Notes under the pieces: model-generated
What the model saw: the letters and a program-made list of their open reading frames with translations, nothing else
Databases searched by the model: none
Told to the model about the DNA's origin: nothing
Shown here: in pieces, positions 1 to 9,042 of the stretch
How positions within the stretch are numbered: the stretch's first letter is position 1
Layout of the letters: every line of letters begins with the position of its first letter
Assembly (NCBI RefSeq): GCF_009725165.1
Contig: NZ_WNZW01000001.1
Coordinates: forward strand, 62,001-126,000
Reading direction: 5' to 3'
DNA length: 64,000 nt
Origin: Paenibacillus woosongensis
Lineage (GTDB): Bacteria > Bacillota > Bacilli > Paenibacillales > Paenibacillaceae
Translations under genes and position numbers: made by a program

Positions 1-744
1 TAAAGTCGGCACCGCGTCTATCGCCTCAAGCGTTCCTGCGTCCGCATCAAAGGCGAACAGCGTAAGCGAGGAATTGACTTCATTGATCGAATACAGCCAC
101 TTGCCGTTCGGGTGGAATGCAAGATGGCGTGGTCCCGCGCCCGGCGCCGTTTTCGCTTCGCTGTGAAGCACCAGCTTGTCGTCTTGTTCATCAAGCCGAT
201 ACACGAATACTTTGTCGAGCCCCAGGTCGGCGACGAGAACATAACGGCTGTCCGGGGTGAACAGCGCGGAATGCGGATGCGGCCGATCCTGCCGCACCGG
301 GTCTGCGCCTTTTCCTTCATGCTGCCGCTCGTCCGTTTGCTCGCCGGCTAGCCCGTCACTTAGCAGGCGAACGAGGCCCACATTGCCTCCATGATAACCG
401 GAGACGACGACATAGCGTCTCTGCGGTTCAAGCTCGATATGCGATGTAGACGGCTGCAGCGTAAGTATCCGGTTCAATTCCGTCAGAGTGCCCGCAGCCG
501 GATCAACCGCAAAGCTCGCGACTTCGCCGATCCGCTCATCACTAGAGGTCTTCGTCTCCGAAATGGCGTACAGCTTCCTGCCGGCAGCATCCACTTTTAG
601 AAAGGTCGGGTTCTTCAGCCCGGCAGCCTCGCCAAGACGAGTCAGCTCGCCCGTTGCAGGGTTCATCTCCACCACGTAAAGCCCCGGATCAGCAGCTTCG
701 GCATAGGATCCTATGTATAACAATAGTCGTTGTTGTTCTGACAC
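1..744 (-). CDS. Lactonase-family beta-propeller protein (6-phosphogluconolactonase-like), partial at window edge
   Basis: Only the N-terminal 248 codons are in the window; the rest lies off the left edge. The protein starts at a GTG with AAGGAG about 8 nt upstream and reads MSEQQRLLLYIGSYAEAADP. It continues with propeller signatures such as HGGNVGLVRL, PHPHSALFTPDSRYVLVADLG and GPRHLAFHPNGKWLYSINE. These match the Pgl/YkgB cycloisomerase-2 family, which hydrolyses 6-phosphogluconolactone or related sugar lactones in the cytoplasm. No signal peptide is visible. The exact lactone substrate cannot be told from the sequence. Confidence 0.85.
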   Translation of the reverse strand, partial: MSEQQRLLLYIGSYAEAADPGLYVVEMNPATGELTRLGEAAGLKNPTFLKVDAAGRKLYAISETKTSSDERIGEVASFAVDPAAGTLTELNRILTLQPSTSHIELEPQRRYVVVSGYHGGNVGLVRLLSDGLAGEQTDERQHEGKGADPVRQDRPHPHSALFTPDSRYVLVADLGLDKVFVYRLDEQDDKLVLHSEAKTAPGAGPRHLAFHPNGKWLYSINEVNSSLTLFAFDADAGTLEAIDAVPTL

Positions 745-877
745 GATGGTCACACTCCTTCTCTATAACATCTTGTCTTCCTATTCTTCCGTACTTTCAG
801 GTAAATGTCCAGTCCCGCAATTGCTGGGAATATTTAAAATTTAAGCCTAAGTACTACACAAACCGCGAAAAATATGT

Positions 878-896
878 TATACTGCAAGCGCTTCCA
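878..896 (+). promoter_or_regulatory. Extended -10 overlapped by a cre (CcpA) site
   Basis: A TGTTATACT extended -10 (hexamer 878-883) runs directly into TGCAAGCGCTTCCA at 883-896. The second element matches the CcpA operator consensus TGNAANCGNTNNCA at every fixed position. It would cover the transcription start of the LytTR gene, a typical place for carbon catabolite repression. I see no good -35 hexamer. Confidence 0.65.
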
Positions 897-923
897 CAAC
901 ATCATCTAAAGGGGGATTTTGGA

Positions 924-1277
924 ATGATGAATGTCGGACTAGAGGAGAAGAACGTCTACGAGGCCCTTGATCCACATGACGCTTATTTCTTCAAAGTAGG
1001 AGGTCATGGCTTAGTTTGTTTCCACGGCAGAAACTACAGTATAAAAAAGAGACTATCTGCTGACCAAACCTCAAAACTAATCTCAGACCCCTCTTTCTAC
1101 CGCGTAAGCACCAACTGTTACGTCAACCTGCACAAGGTGACGGACATCCAGGACAACGTACTGCTATTCAGGGATCATATTCATGGCATCAAGACGATCA
1201 ATGTGCCAAGAAGAAATTTGGAGCAGATCAAGCGCCTTCTTCCCGAGCGGAACGAAAGTGTAGCTGAAGTCGGGTAA
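924..1277 (+). CDS. Stand-alone LytTR DNA-binding domain protein
   Basis: A 117-residue protein made almost only of a LytTR domain. The segment YRVSTNCYVNLHKVTDIQD followed by IKTINVPRRNLEQIK matches the C-terminal part of LytTR DNA-binding domains (the 'R.H.S.lVNl..V' region). No receiver or membrane segment is present, so it is an orphan transcription factor. ATG 924 is chosen because GGGGGATTTTGGA lies just before it; the same frame is open further upstream without a ribosome site. The cre site over its promoter suggests control by CcpA. A hairpin with a T-run follows the stop. Targets are unknown. Confidence 0.82.
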   Translation: MMNVGLEEKNVYEALDPHDAYFFKVGGHGLVCFHGRNYSIKKRLSADQTSKLISDPSFYRVSTNCYVNLHKVTDIQDNVLLFRDHIHGIKTINVPRRNLEQIKRLLPERNESVAEVG

Positions 1278-1307
1278 ACTGCCGCCGTTCCATCAGACCA
1301 AACAAAG

Positions 1308-1354
1308 AAGCAGCCTGATTTCCCGCTTTGACGTGGGAACAGCGCTGCTTTTTT
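1308..1354 (+). terminator. Rho-independent terminator after the LytTR gene
   Basis: AAGCAGC (1308-1314) pairs with GCTGCTT (1344-1350), with inner pairing TTCCCGC/GTGGGAA, followed by TTTT. Confidence 0.8.
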
Positions 1355-1401
1355 GCTGTGTTATATAGTTTATATAAGCCTTGCGGCCTGCTGCTAGATG
1401 A

Positions 1402-2406
1402 TTATTTCGCCGCCTTCTTCACATACAATCTTGCGGACTCCTCCCAAATTTCGCCTGGCGCCAGGCTGAACAGCCCGATCTCATCGGCCGGCAGGCCAAC
1501 ATGAGGCGCATTCACCAAATTGATCTGCGGTTCAGGGCAGAAGAAGCCTTCCTGGCCCCCGTTGTTCCAGATCATCCACTGCTTATAGGATGTTCCTACG
1601 TCGTACACGAGCGTCAGACTCAGCTTGGAATCCGTCAGCTCCATGCGGTTTCTGCCGTTTTGCGGCACTGCGGTATAATGATTGTCCAGCGAAGTAAAGA
1701 AAGGATACACCCCTTCCTTCTTCATCGCTTCTTCCTCAGCGCTCAGCGGCATATGCTTCCCTGTCGGCAGCATCCGTTCGTTCAGCTCCCACCGCTCGCC
1801 AATCGTAAATTTCATCTTGTAATCACTGGCCTTGCTTTCCGCTGCGAACGGAGCGTTAACAGCAGTATGGAAGGCCAGGAGACAAGGCATCTCGTTCCCG
1901 CCGTCATTGCGTACGAACACATGCTGCGCCAACCCATCCTCACCCAGCGTATATTTCAGGCGAACGGTAAATTTGAACGGCAAGTAACGATAGATCTCGT
2001 GCGCTTCATCTACGCTAACCTTGGCGACAACGTAGCTTTCCTGCTGGGTGCTGCCGAACTCTTCTACCTCCCAGGGAATTGTATGTAGGAACCCGTGCAG
2101 ATGGTTGCCCGTAGCCTCCTCGTTGACTGGGAATTGGTAGGTCTTGCCTTTCCAGGGAAACTTGCCGTCTTCATAACGGTTTGGCGGGAAAAGAACAGGA
2201 ATCCCGTATACTCCCGGATTGCCGCGGAATTCATCCATCTCCGATTCAGCCGGCTCACGCAGAAAGCGGAAACCGCTTTCGTTATCACGAAAAGCGATCA
2301 GGTTCCCGCCAACATTCGGAACAAGCACCGCTTCGTATTTTCCAGCCTGCAGCCATATGGCCTTTTCGCCTTGATACATGCCTTCATAAGCTTTGAGTTG
2401 CGTCAT
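1402..2406 (-). CDS. Aldose 1-epimerase family protein
   Basis: 334 residues, the usual length for the galactose mutarotase-like superfamily. Characteristic pieces are VPNVGGNLIAFRD near the N terminus, GIPVLFPPNRY, HLHGFLHTIPWEV, the LAFHTAVNAPF strand and FFCPEPQINLVNAPH near the end, which fits the substrate-binding acidic residue region. It would interconvert sugar anomers in the cytoplasm. AGGGAGAG precedes the ATG. It lies 63 bp downstream of the MFS transporter gene on the same strand, so the two are probably co-transcribed and the epimerase may act on the imported sugar. The sugar is not identifiable. Confidence 0.85.
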   Translation of the reverse strand: MTQLKAYEGMYQGEKAIWLQAGKYEAVLVPNVGGNLIAFRDNESGFRFLREPAESEMDEFRGNPGVYGIPVLFPPNRYEDGKFPWKGKTYQFPVNEEATGNHLHGFLHTIPWEVEEFGSTQQESYVVAKVSVDEAHEIYRYLPFKFTVRLKYTLGEDGLAQHVFVRNDGGNEMPCLLAFHTAVNAPFAAESKASDYKMKFTIGERWELNERMLPTGKHMPLSAEEEAMKKEGVYPFFTSLDNHYTAVPQNGRNRMELTDSKLSLTLVYDVGTSYKQWMIWNNGGQEGFFCPEPQINLVNAPHVGLPADEIGLFSLAPGEIWEESARLYVKKAAK

Positions 2407-2469
2407 TTAATTACTCTCCCTTCAATAATTAAGCAGGTAATAACAGTATCTATCAAACCGGGGTTCACA

Positions 2470-3741
2470 TCAAGCATCGCGAAGAATTCGCCGGCCAAGC
2501 ACGAGTGCCAGGACGATCATCGCCGCAGCGACACCTAGCTGCATCCCGAATACCTGAATCCATCGCGGCCAGTTCGCGATCCATTCATAAACCTTGCCTC
2601 CAAGCAGCGGTCCGAAGAAAGCGGCAACTCCCGTAATCGCCGAATACATCGCCATATACATCGGCCGTTCGCTTTTGGGCGTATCCCCGATCATGAAATT
2701 GAACGCCAGCTGGTTAAAACCGCCGACACCAACGCCGAACAGCATATGGGCCGCGAACAGCACCGGCAGCTGCGGCAATACCGACAGCATGCCCCAGCTC
2801 ATGATCGAGACTGCAATAATCGGCAGCGTCCAATACAGCAAGCGCTTGTTGCTGTATCTTGCATTCAGATTTCCCCAAATATAGAAGCTCGACATCATCA
2901 TCAGTGTTTGCGAGACGTTAAGCAGGGATATTGTCTGATAGTTAATTTTCAGCAGCTCGAGCATCACGTAGGAGTATAGCGGCACCACCAGGTTCTGCAA
3001 GAACAGGAAGCCGGCTAGAAACAGGGTTGCTTTAATAAAAGATTTGTCCTGCAGCGGCTTGCGCAGCATCGGCAGAAATTTGCTCTCTACAGAGCGCTCG
3101 AACGTCACATCCGGATAGAACATGAACATAATGATATTGGCGATAATGCATACCCAAACGATGATATACAAATACAGAAAGCCCTGGCTTTCCGGAAACC
3201 GGTCCAGAATCATGCCGCCAGTGAACATCGTAAGGGTTCCAACTGCATTCAGGAGCGTGTTCCTGATGCCGAAATACCGGCCCCGCACACGTGCCGGCAC
3301 AATGTCGCTGATCAGCGAATTCCACAGCATCCCTCCGACTGTGTTAAAAAGGCATGCCGTGACATAAAATACGATAAATGCGCTAACCCAGTACGATTTA
3401 GGGAACAGAAACGGGACAAGCCCCGTAAACGCCCATAAAATCCGGTGTATGGCAATGAATAATACCAAAGCCCATTTCCGGCTCGTCAGCCGCTGAATTA
3501 GAAACGCCACAGCGATTTGAGCAATATTCACAAAGGTCGTAATAGCCAACACGAACCCCAGCTGTCCGGACGTGGCTCCTAAATAGAGCAAATAACCCGT
3601 CAAAAATTGACCGCCCAGCAGGGTTTGAAATATGACAGCGGGAAAACCTTCCCAGGTCGCAATAGCTAGGTTTCTACGCTGGAGAGACGTTTTGCGTCGC
3701 GTATAAAACTTCAGTTTCAAGCTCTCCCTCAATGATGACAC
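2470..3741 (-). CDS. Major facilitator superfamily transporter
   Basis: 423 residues with about 12 hydrophobic segments, and an intracellular loop in the middle (FERSVESKFLPMLRKPLQDK) that separates two six-helix halves. The cytoplasmic loop SDIVPARVRGRYFGIRN is the MFS loop motif, repeated more weakly as GDTPKSERPMYMAM in the second half. AAGGAG lies before the ATG. It probably forms an operon with the downstream aldose epimerase, which suggests a sugar or sugar derivative as substrate, but this is inference. Some relatives of this MFS type are annotated only as generic MFS proteins. Confidence 0.85.
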   Translation of the reverse strand: MSSLRESLKLKFYTRRKTSLQRRNLAIATWEGFPAVIFQTLLGGQFLTGYLLYLGATSGQLGFVLAITTFVNIAQIAVAFLIQRLTSRKWALVLFIAIHRILWAFTGLVPFLFPKSYWVSAFIVFYVTACLFNTVGGMLWNSLISDIVPARVRGRYFGIRNTLLNAVGTLTMFTGGMILDRFPESQGFLYLYIIVWVCIIANIIMFMFYPDVTFERSVESKFLPMLRKPLQDKSFIKATLFLAGFLFLQNLVVPLYSYVMLELLKINYQTISLLNVSQTLMMMSSFYIWGNLNARYSNKRLLYWTLPIIAVSIMSWGMLSVLPQLPVLFAAHMLFGVGVGGFNQLAFNFMIGDTPKSERPMYMAMYSAITGVAAFFGPLLGGKVYEWIANWPRWIQVFGMQLGVAAAMIVLALVLGRRILRDA

Positions 3742-3917
3742 TCCTTCTAATTCCTATTCCCCAACCGCGGACCCAACCAAATATTCGGCAAATCACTCCC
3801 TTTTACCGTGTTAGCAGCCAAATTTCCATTCGTTCCAAATTAACAGTATAATAAATACATGGGTTTCTTTCCATACACTTTCTATACATAATGAGAGGAA
3901 ACAGAGGAGATTTTGGC

Positions 3918-4799
3918 ATGGACGATTTGAAAAAGGCATACGAACAGCTCGGCCTGTCCGAGAACGCTTCCAGAGAAGAAGTAGAACAAGCTTTCGACAT
4001 GGTGCTGCGCAAATCTCGTTCCCGTAAAGGAGGCGATGAAGCGAACAGCGAATACGAGCATTCGCTGCGGGCCTACAAGCTGATTACCGAGCATGAGGAT
4101 CAGCGCAAAATTGAGCAAATGAGCCGGGACAGATTCGCCAAATGGGGAAAATTCGCAGGAACGGCAGAGAAAATCGACGACTTCTTCCGTGTTTATAGAA
4201 CGCATGTCATCGTTGGGATCATTGCGGTTGTCGTGCTGATTTTTGGTATTAACGCCTTCGCGGATTACCGCGCGGAGCAGAAACGAATCGCGGCACTGCC
4301 CCCTCTTGATCTATCCATTTTGTTGATTGGCAATTTCGCGGTAGATGAAGCGAATAACGGAGAAGAAGCGCTGGAGCAGGCGATACTCAAGCAGTTTCCC
4401 GAATGGAACCGTGTAGATTTGCAAATCACTTACGTCCCTGAGCAGGGCGAAATGGTCTACCGGCAAAAGGCAATGGCCGTCATCGCTACTGAAAAACCTG
4501 ACTTATATGTTATCGATAAGCCGACCTTTGATTGGATTTCCGGCGGCGGCGGTTTCAAGAACCTCCAAGCGGAGAGCGAAGGTATATTAAGCCCCGTGCT
4601 TCCCGATCATGCTGCGCTTCGCGCGCAAGCAGAAGAGGATCCGGAGCCCCAAGTATATGCCATTGACCTGACATCCAGCGAGCTGTCAGAACAGCTTCCG
4701 CTACTCAAAAAAGAAATGATCGCGGCGGTAGGCTGGAATGAGGAACGGTATGACAATGTAATATTATTCATCGAGCGTTATCTGGAACATATGAAATAG
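3918..4799 (+). CDS. Membrane-anchored J-domain-like protein lacking HPD
   Basis: 293 residues. The first 60 residues (MDDLKKAYEQLGLSENASRE, then VEQAFDMVLRK and YKLI) resemble the helices of a J domain. The HPD tripeptide that stimulates Hsp70 ATPase is absent: the loop reads SRSRKGGDEANSEY. One membrane helix follows (VIVGIIAVVVLIFGINAFA), then an outside domain of about 170 residues of unknown fold. The start at 3918 is chosen for GAGGAGA 7 nt upstream. It stands alone between two intergenic regions with a terminator behind it. A chaperone role is doubtful without HPD; a scaffold role is possible. Confidence 0.7.
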   Translation: MDDLKKAYEQLGLSENASREEVEQAFDMVLRKSRSRKGGDEANSEYEHSLRAYKLITEHEDQRKIEQMSRDRFAKWGKFAGTAEKIDDFFRVYRTHVIVGIIAVVVLIFGINAFADYRAEQKRIAALPPLDLSILLIGNFAVDEANNGEEALEQAILKQFPEWNRVDLQITYVPEQGEMVYRQKAMAVIATEKPDLYVIDKPTFDWISGGGGFKNLQAESEGILSPVLPDHAALRAQAEEDPEPQVYAIDLTSSELSEQLPLLKKEMIAAVGWNEERYDNVILFIERYLEHMK

Positions 4800-4811
4800 C
4801 AGGTATCATCG

Positions 4812-4843
4812 GCACGGGGCGGCTTCACGCTTCGTGCTTTTTT
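4812..4843 (+). terminator. Terminator after the J-like gene
   Basis: GCACG (4812-4816) pairs with CGTGC (4833-4837) around a GC-rich loop, followed by a run of six T. Confidence 0.65.
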
Positions 4844-4860
4844 GTCATGTTTTTTTACGA

Positions 4861-4910
4861 TTGATTTATCTTTGAGCTTCATTTATGATAGTGTCATAAA
4901 CGCGCGTTTA
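4861..4910 (+). promoter_or_regulatory. Promoter and operator of the LacI-type regulator gene
   Basis: TTGATT (4861-4866) and TATGAT (4884-4889) are separated by exactly 17 nt. The palindrome TAAACGCGCGTTTA at 4897-4910 sits over the expected start point. Nearly the same 14-mer recurs before the GH94 gene, so it is probably the binding site of the LacI protein itself. Confidence 0.75.
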
Positions 4911-4927
4911 CAGAAAGAGTGATGAAT

Positions 4928-5983
4928 ATGCGCAGCGAAGATATCGCTAAGTTGGCCGGGGTATCGCGCAGCACCGTATCCCGCGTCATCAACAATTACC
5001 CAAACGTCCCGGAGGCTACCCGGGCCAAGGTGCTTGAGGTCATTGAACGGCATCATTATGAGCCGAATAGCTTTGCCCGCGCCCTCGCCGGCAAACGTAC
5101 CGATACAATCGGCCTGTTTGCAATCAGCATGAACGAGAAGGAAAATGCCCGTCGAATATACCAGAACAGCTACTTTGCCCCTATCGTCGATTTAGTGGTC
5201 GATACGGCCAACGCCCGGGGGTTCTACGTGCTGATTCATACGGTCTATTCACGGAACGACTTTCAAAAAGTAAAGCAGGCCTTCCAGCAGAAACGAATCG
5301 ACGGCGGCATTCTCGTCGGCACTCAGAAGGACATCGAGCTCGTACGGGAAATGGTCGGGCAAGGCGCCCCGCTCGTCCTCATCGATTACGACATTGCGGA
5401 AATTACGGCTGAACGTCTCGACAAGCATCATTTAGCCATTATCAATTCCAACGACTACGAGGGCACCGTGGAGGCGATGGAATATCTCATAGGACTCGGC
5501 CACCGACATATCGGCATCATTCAGGGACGGATGAACACTTACTCCGGCCGCGAGCGCTACATGGCCTACGAGGATACGCTGCTTAAGCATGGTCTGCCAA
5601 TCGTGAAGAGCAGCATCCTGCAAGGTGATTTCCTGAAGGAGCAAGCGTATGCAGCTGTAATGGATCTACTGGATTCCGGGGAAGAGCTGCCCACCGCCCT
5701 GCTCAGTTCGAACGACGACATGGCGATTTCAGCGATGGAGGCCTTTGCAGAGCGGGGCATCTCGGTTCCTGACGATCTGTCCATCATCGGCTTCGACGAT
5801 GTGCAGCTGGCCTCTCGCGTCCATCCCAAGCTGACTTCAGTCAGCCTGCCGATCGAGGAAATGTCCAAAGCCGCGGTGGATTTGATAATCCGTATTTGCA
5901 GCGGCGAGCAGACGGGCTTCAGCACACTGAGCTTTCCAACACGGCTGGTAACGAGGGATTCTTGCAAACCGCTGGCGCCCTAG
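4928..5983 (+). CDS. LacI-family transcriptional regulator of the cellobiose phosphorylase gene
   Basis: 351 residues. The N terminus MRSEDIAKLAGVSRSTVSRV is a canonical LacI helix-turn-helix, followed by the hinge (ERHHYEPNSFARALAGKRTD) and a periplasmic-binding-protein-like sensor domain ending with PDDLSIIGFDDVQLASRVHP. ATG 4928 is preferred over the in-frame GTG 4919 and ATG 4922 because AAAGAG lies 8 nt before it. It is probably a sugar-responsive repressor. The perfect palindrome at its own promoter and the near-identical element before the GH94 gene 99 bp downstream suggest it controls both. The inducer is probably cellobiose or a related disaccharide. Confidence 0.88.
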   Translation: MRSEDIAKLAGVSRSTVSRVINNYPNVPEATRAKVLEVIERHHYEPNSFARALAGKRTDTIGLFAISMNEKENARRIYQNSYFAPIVDLVVDTANARGFYVLIHTVYSRNDFQKVKQAFQQKRIDGGILVGTQKDIELVREMVGQGAPLVLIDYDIAEITAERLDKHHLAIINSNDYEGTVEAMEYLIGLGHRHIGIIQGRMNTYSGRERYMAYEDTLLKHGLPIVKSSILQGDFLKEQAYAAVMDLLDSGEELPTALLSSNDDMAISAMEAFAERGISVPDDLSIIGFDDVQLASRVHPKLTSVSLPIEEMSKAAVDLIIRICSGEQTGFSTLSFPTRLVTRDSCKPLAP

Positions 5984-6007
5984 TAGCCTTAGTAAAGTAA
6001 CACAGAC

Positions 6008-6037
6008 TCCTCTCCATCCTGAGAGAGGATGTCTTTT
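6008..6037 (+). terminator. Weak hairpin between LacI and GH94 genes
   Basis: TCCTCTC (6008-6014) pairs with GAGAGGA (6023-6029) with an 8-nt loop, then TGTCTTTT. The T-run is short, so this may be a partial terminator or attenuator. Confidence 0.4.
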
Positions 6038-6046
6038 GCAATAAAA

Positions 6047-6060
6047 TAAACGCGCGTTCA
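6047..6060 (+). promoter_or_regulatory. Second LacI-type operator
   Basis: TAAACGCGCGTTCA differs at one position from the palindrome in front of the LacI gene. It lies 22 bp before the GH94 start codon, close to its ribosome binding site. Confidence 0.72.
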
Positions 6061-6082
6061 CAAATGAAAGGAGCGATTATCT

Positions 6083-8518
6083 ATGAAATTCGGAACATTT
6101 GACGATCAACGCAAGGAATATGTCATTAACACCCCGCAAACTCCTTATCCCTGGATCAACTACCTTGGCAACGAGGAATTTTTCGGCCTGATCTCCAATA
6201 CGGCCGGAGGGTACACGTTCTACCGCGACGCCCGGCTGCGCCGGATTACCCGCTACCGCTACAACAACATTCCACTAGATACGGGCGGACGCTACTACTA
6301 TCTGTACGATAACGGCGATTTCTGGACGCCAGGCTGGATGCCGGTCAAGCGCGAGCTTGACTTCTATGAATGCCGCCATGGACTTGGCTATACCTGCATT
6401 ACCGGGGAGCGGGGAGGCATCTCGGTGACACAGCTGGCTTTCGTTCCGCTTGGCTACCAGGGCGAGGTGCACCGCCTTACCGTCAGGAACACGGGGACCG
6501 AAGCCAAAGACGTATCCCTTTTCTCCTTCGCCGAATTCTGTCTCTGGAACGCCCAGGACGACATGACGAACTTCCAGCGTAACTTAAGCACCGGGGAAGT
6601 CGAAGTGCAGGATTCCGTCATTTATCATAAAACCGAATATCGCGAGCGCAGAAACCATTATGCCTTCTACTCTGTCAACCGCCGCATCGACGGCTTCGAT
6701 ACGGACCGCGAATCGTTCGTAGGCCTGTACAACGGCCTTCATGAACCGCAGGCCGTCACTGCAGGCAAGGCAACGAATTCGATCGCTAGCGGCTGGTCGC
6801 CGATCGGCTCCCATGAAGTTAAGCTGTCCCTCGCTCCAGGCGAAGAACAGAGCCTCATCTTCATTCTTGGTTACGTTGAAAACGAAGAGGATGAGAAATG
6901 GGAAGCTCCGGGCATCATCAACAAGAAGCCGGCGCTAGCGATGATCGAACGGTTTGCGACTGACGAGGATGTCGATCGTGCTATGCAGGAGCTTGCTTCC
7001 TATTGGGACGGCCTGCTGTCCAAATATCAAATTCAAAGCGACGACGATAAGCTGAACCGGATGGTGAACATCTGGAATCCGTATCAGTGCATGGTTACGT
7101 TCAACATGTCCCGTTCCGCCTCCTATTTTGAATCCGGCATCGGACGCGGCATGGGCTTCCGGGATTCAAACCAGGATTTGCTCGGCTTTGTTCATCAAAT
7201 TCCGGAAAGAGCCCGGGAACGGATTCTCGATATCGCGGCCACCCAATTCGAGGACGGCAGCGCTTATCACCAGTACCAGCCGCTTACGAAAAAGGGCAAC
7301 AACGAAATCGGCAGCGGCTTCAACGACGATCCGCTATGGCTGATCCTTGGCACGTCCGCCTATATTAAAGAAACCGGGGACATGAGCATTCTTGACGAGC
7401 AGGTTCCGTTCGACAGCAATCCGGACAATACGGCCACCTTGTTCGAGCATTTGAAGCGCTCTTATTACCATGTCATCAACAACCTAGGTCCTCACGGCCT
7501 GCCGCTGATCGGCCGCGCCGACTGGAACGACTGCCTCAACCTGAACTGCTTCTCCAAGGAGCCCGGTGAATCGTTCCAGACGACGGCCAATATTGAAGGA
7601 CGTGTGGCGGAATCCGTCTTTATTGCCGGACTGTTCGTCTTTGTCGCTCCCGATTTCGTGAAGCTGTGCCGTCTACGCGGCTTGGAAGAAGAAGCTGCCA
7701 CAGCTGCAGCCCACATGGAGGCGATGCGTAAAACTACGCTGGAGCATGGTTTCGACGGCGACTGGTTCCTGCGGGCATATGACCACTACGGCCAGAAAAT
7801 CGGCAGCAAGGAGAACGAGGAAGGCCAAATCTTCATTGAGCCGCAAGGCATTTGCGTCATGGCCGGCATTGGCGTCGAGGAAGGTCTGGCTCAGAAGGCG
7901 ATGACTTCCGTTGAGGAGCGCTTGGATACAAAATACGGCATCGTTCTGCAGCAGCCGCCGTATTCCAAGTACTACCTGAACCTGGGCGAGATTTCATCCT
8001 ATCCGCCTGGATATAAAGAAAATGCCGGTATTTTCTGTCACAACAATCCTTGGATCATGATTGCGGAAACAGTACTGGGCAACGGAGACCGCGCATTTGA
8101 AGTTTACTCCAAAATTGCTCCGGCTTACCTCGAGGAGATCAGCGATATTCACCGGACGGAGCCTTACGTATATTCGCAAATGATCGCAGGAAAAGACGCG
8201 GTGAATCACGGGGAAGCGAAGAACTCTTGGCTGACCGGAACAGCAGCATGGAACTATGTAGCGATTACGCAGGCCATCCTAGGCATTCAGCCAGAGTTTG
8301 ACGGCCTGAAGCTTGATCCGTGCATTCCTTCTTCTTGGAATGGCTTGCAGGTCACCCGCGTATTCCGCGGAGATACGTTTGAAATCTCCATCAAAAACCC
8401 AAGCCATGTGTCCAAAGGCGTGAAGAGCATCACGGTCGACGGTAAAGCTATTGAAGGCAATATTATCGCTCCAATCGGCGATGGCCGCACGCATCAGGTT
8501 GAGGTTGTGCTTGGCTAA
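6083..8518 (+). CDS. GH94 cellobiose phosphorylase
   Basis: 811 residues, the standard length for bacterial cellobiose phosphorylases. It opens with the N-terminal beta-sandwich ([20 protein letters not shown]) and contains the (alpha/alpha)6 barrel with [20 protein letters not shown] and [13 protein letters not shown] (Asp480, Asp483); the family's general acid aspartate is in this DWND segment. It splits cellobiose with phosphate into glucose 1-phosphate and glucose in the cytoplasm, saving ATP. AAGGAG precedes the ATG. The operator shared with the adjacent LacI gene implies substrate induction. No cellobiose importer is seen next to it. Chitobiose phosphorylase is the main alternative, less likely from the overall match. 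Confidence 0.9.
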   Translation: MKFGTFDDQRKEYVINTPQTPYPWINYLGNEEFFGLISNTAGGYTFYRDARLRRITRYRYNNIPLDTGGRYYYLYDNGDFWTPGWMPVKRELDFYECRHGLGYTCITGERGGISVTQLAFVPLGYQGEVHRLTVRNTGTEAKDVSLFSFAEFCLWNAQDDMTNFQRNLSTGEVEVQDSVIYHKTEYRERRNHYAFYSVNRRIDGFDTDRESFVGLYNGLHEPQAVTAGKATNSIASGWSPIGSHEVKLSLAPGEEQSLIFILGYVENEEDEKWEAPGIINKKPALAMIERFATDEDVDRAMQELASYWDGLLSKYQIQSDDDKLNRMVNIWNPYQCMVTFNMSRSASYFESGIGRGMGFRDSNQDLLGFVHQIPERARERILDIAATQFEDGSAYHQYQPLTKKGNNEIGSGFNDDPLWLILGTSAYIKETGDMSILDEQVPFDSNPDNTATLFEHLKRSYYHVINNLGPHGLPLIGRADWNDCLNLNCFSKEPGESFQTTANIEGRVAESVFIAGLFVFVAPDFVKLCRLRGLEEEAATAAAHMEAMRKTTLEHGFDGDWFLRAYDHYGQKIGSKENEEGQIFIEPQGICVMAGIGVEEGLAQKAMTSVEERLDTKYGIVLQQPPYSKYYLNLGEISSYPPGYKENAGIFCHNNPWIMIAETVLGNGDRAFEVYSKIAPAYLEEISDIHRTEPYVYSQMIAGKDAVNHGEAKNSWLTGTAAWNYVAITQAILGIQPEFDGLKLDPCIPSSWNGLQVTRVFRGDTFEISIKNPSHVSKGVKSITVDGKAIEGNIIAPIGDGRTHQVEVVLG

Positions 8519-8556
8519 GCTTGCAGCTCTTATCGTTGTATCATTGATAAATAATA

Positions 8557-8593
8557 AACAGCCCTCCATCCTGTCAAAGGATAGAGGGCTGTT
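8557..8593. terminator. Bidirectional terminator between GH94 and RidA genes
   Basis: AACAGCCCTC (8557-8566) pairs with GAGGGCTGTT (8584-8593), with ATCCT/AGGAT continuing the stem. The T-rich flank is better on the minus strand (TTTATTATTT), so it mainly serves the ridA operon; the two genes converge here. Confidence 0.8.
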
Positions 8594-8623
8594 GCTTGTT
8601 AGACTGTCTGCTGCTATTAAAAT

Positions 8624-9013
8624 TTAGGACTTGGCCGCAACCACTTCAATTTCAACCAGACCGTCCTTCGGCAGCCGTGCCACCTCGACGGCGCTGCGCG
8701 CCGGATATGGCTCGGCAAAGAACTCCGCGTAGACTGCGTTAACGGCGCCGAAATCGTTCATGTCCTTCAAGAATACAGTTGTCTTCACAACATCCTTCAT
8801 CCCGTATCCTGCCGCTTCCAGAATCGCCTTCACATTAAGCAAAGAGCGCTTCGTCTGCTCTTCCACCGTTGCCGGAAATACGCCAGACGCATCCATGCCG
8901 AGTTGTCCCGACGTGATAAGCAGATGCCCGAAACGAACTGCTTGTGAATACGGTCCGATCGCTCCTGGCGCCTCTGTTGTCGCTACTACCTGCTTATCTT
9001 GTTGTTGTTCCAT
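8624..9013 (-). CDS. RidA-family enamine/imine deaminase
   Basis: 129 residues, typical RidA length. GAIGPYSQAVRFGHLLITSG is the N-terminal signature and YPARSAVEVARLP contains the conserved arginine that binds the substrate carboxylate. RidA hydrolyses reactive enamines such as 2-aminoacrylate made by PLP enzymes. It is the last gene of a four-gene operon, 29 bp behind the NhaC gene. The operon also encodes a PatB-type C-S lyase, whose reaction releases 2-aminoacrylate, so the two enzymes form a plausible pair. AGAGGAGAGAGAAG lies before the ATG. Confidence 0.92.
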   Translation of the reverse strand: MEQQQDKQVVATTEAPGAIGPYSQAVRFGHLLITSGQLGMDASGVFPATVEEQTKRSLLNVKAILEAAGYGMKDVVKTTVFLKDMNDFGAVNAVYAEFFAEPYPARSAVEVARLPKDGLVEIEVVAAKS

Positions 9014-9042
9014 TGATCTTCTCTCTCCTCTTCTCTATTTGT

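Noticed and set aside
654-923. Upstream extension of the LytTR reading frame to 207 residues
   Set aside because: No ribosome site; the extension covers the promoter and overlaps the divergent lactonase gene.
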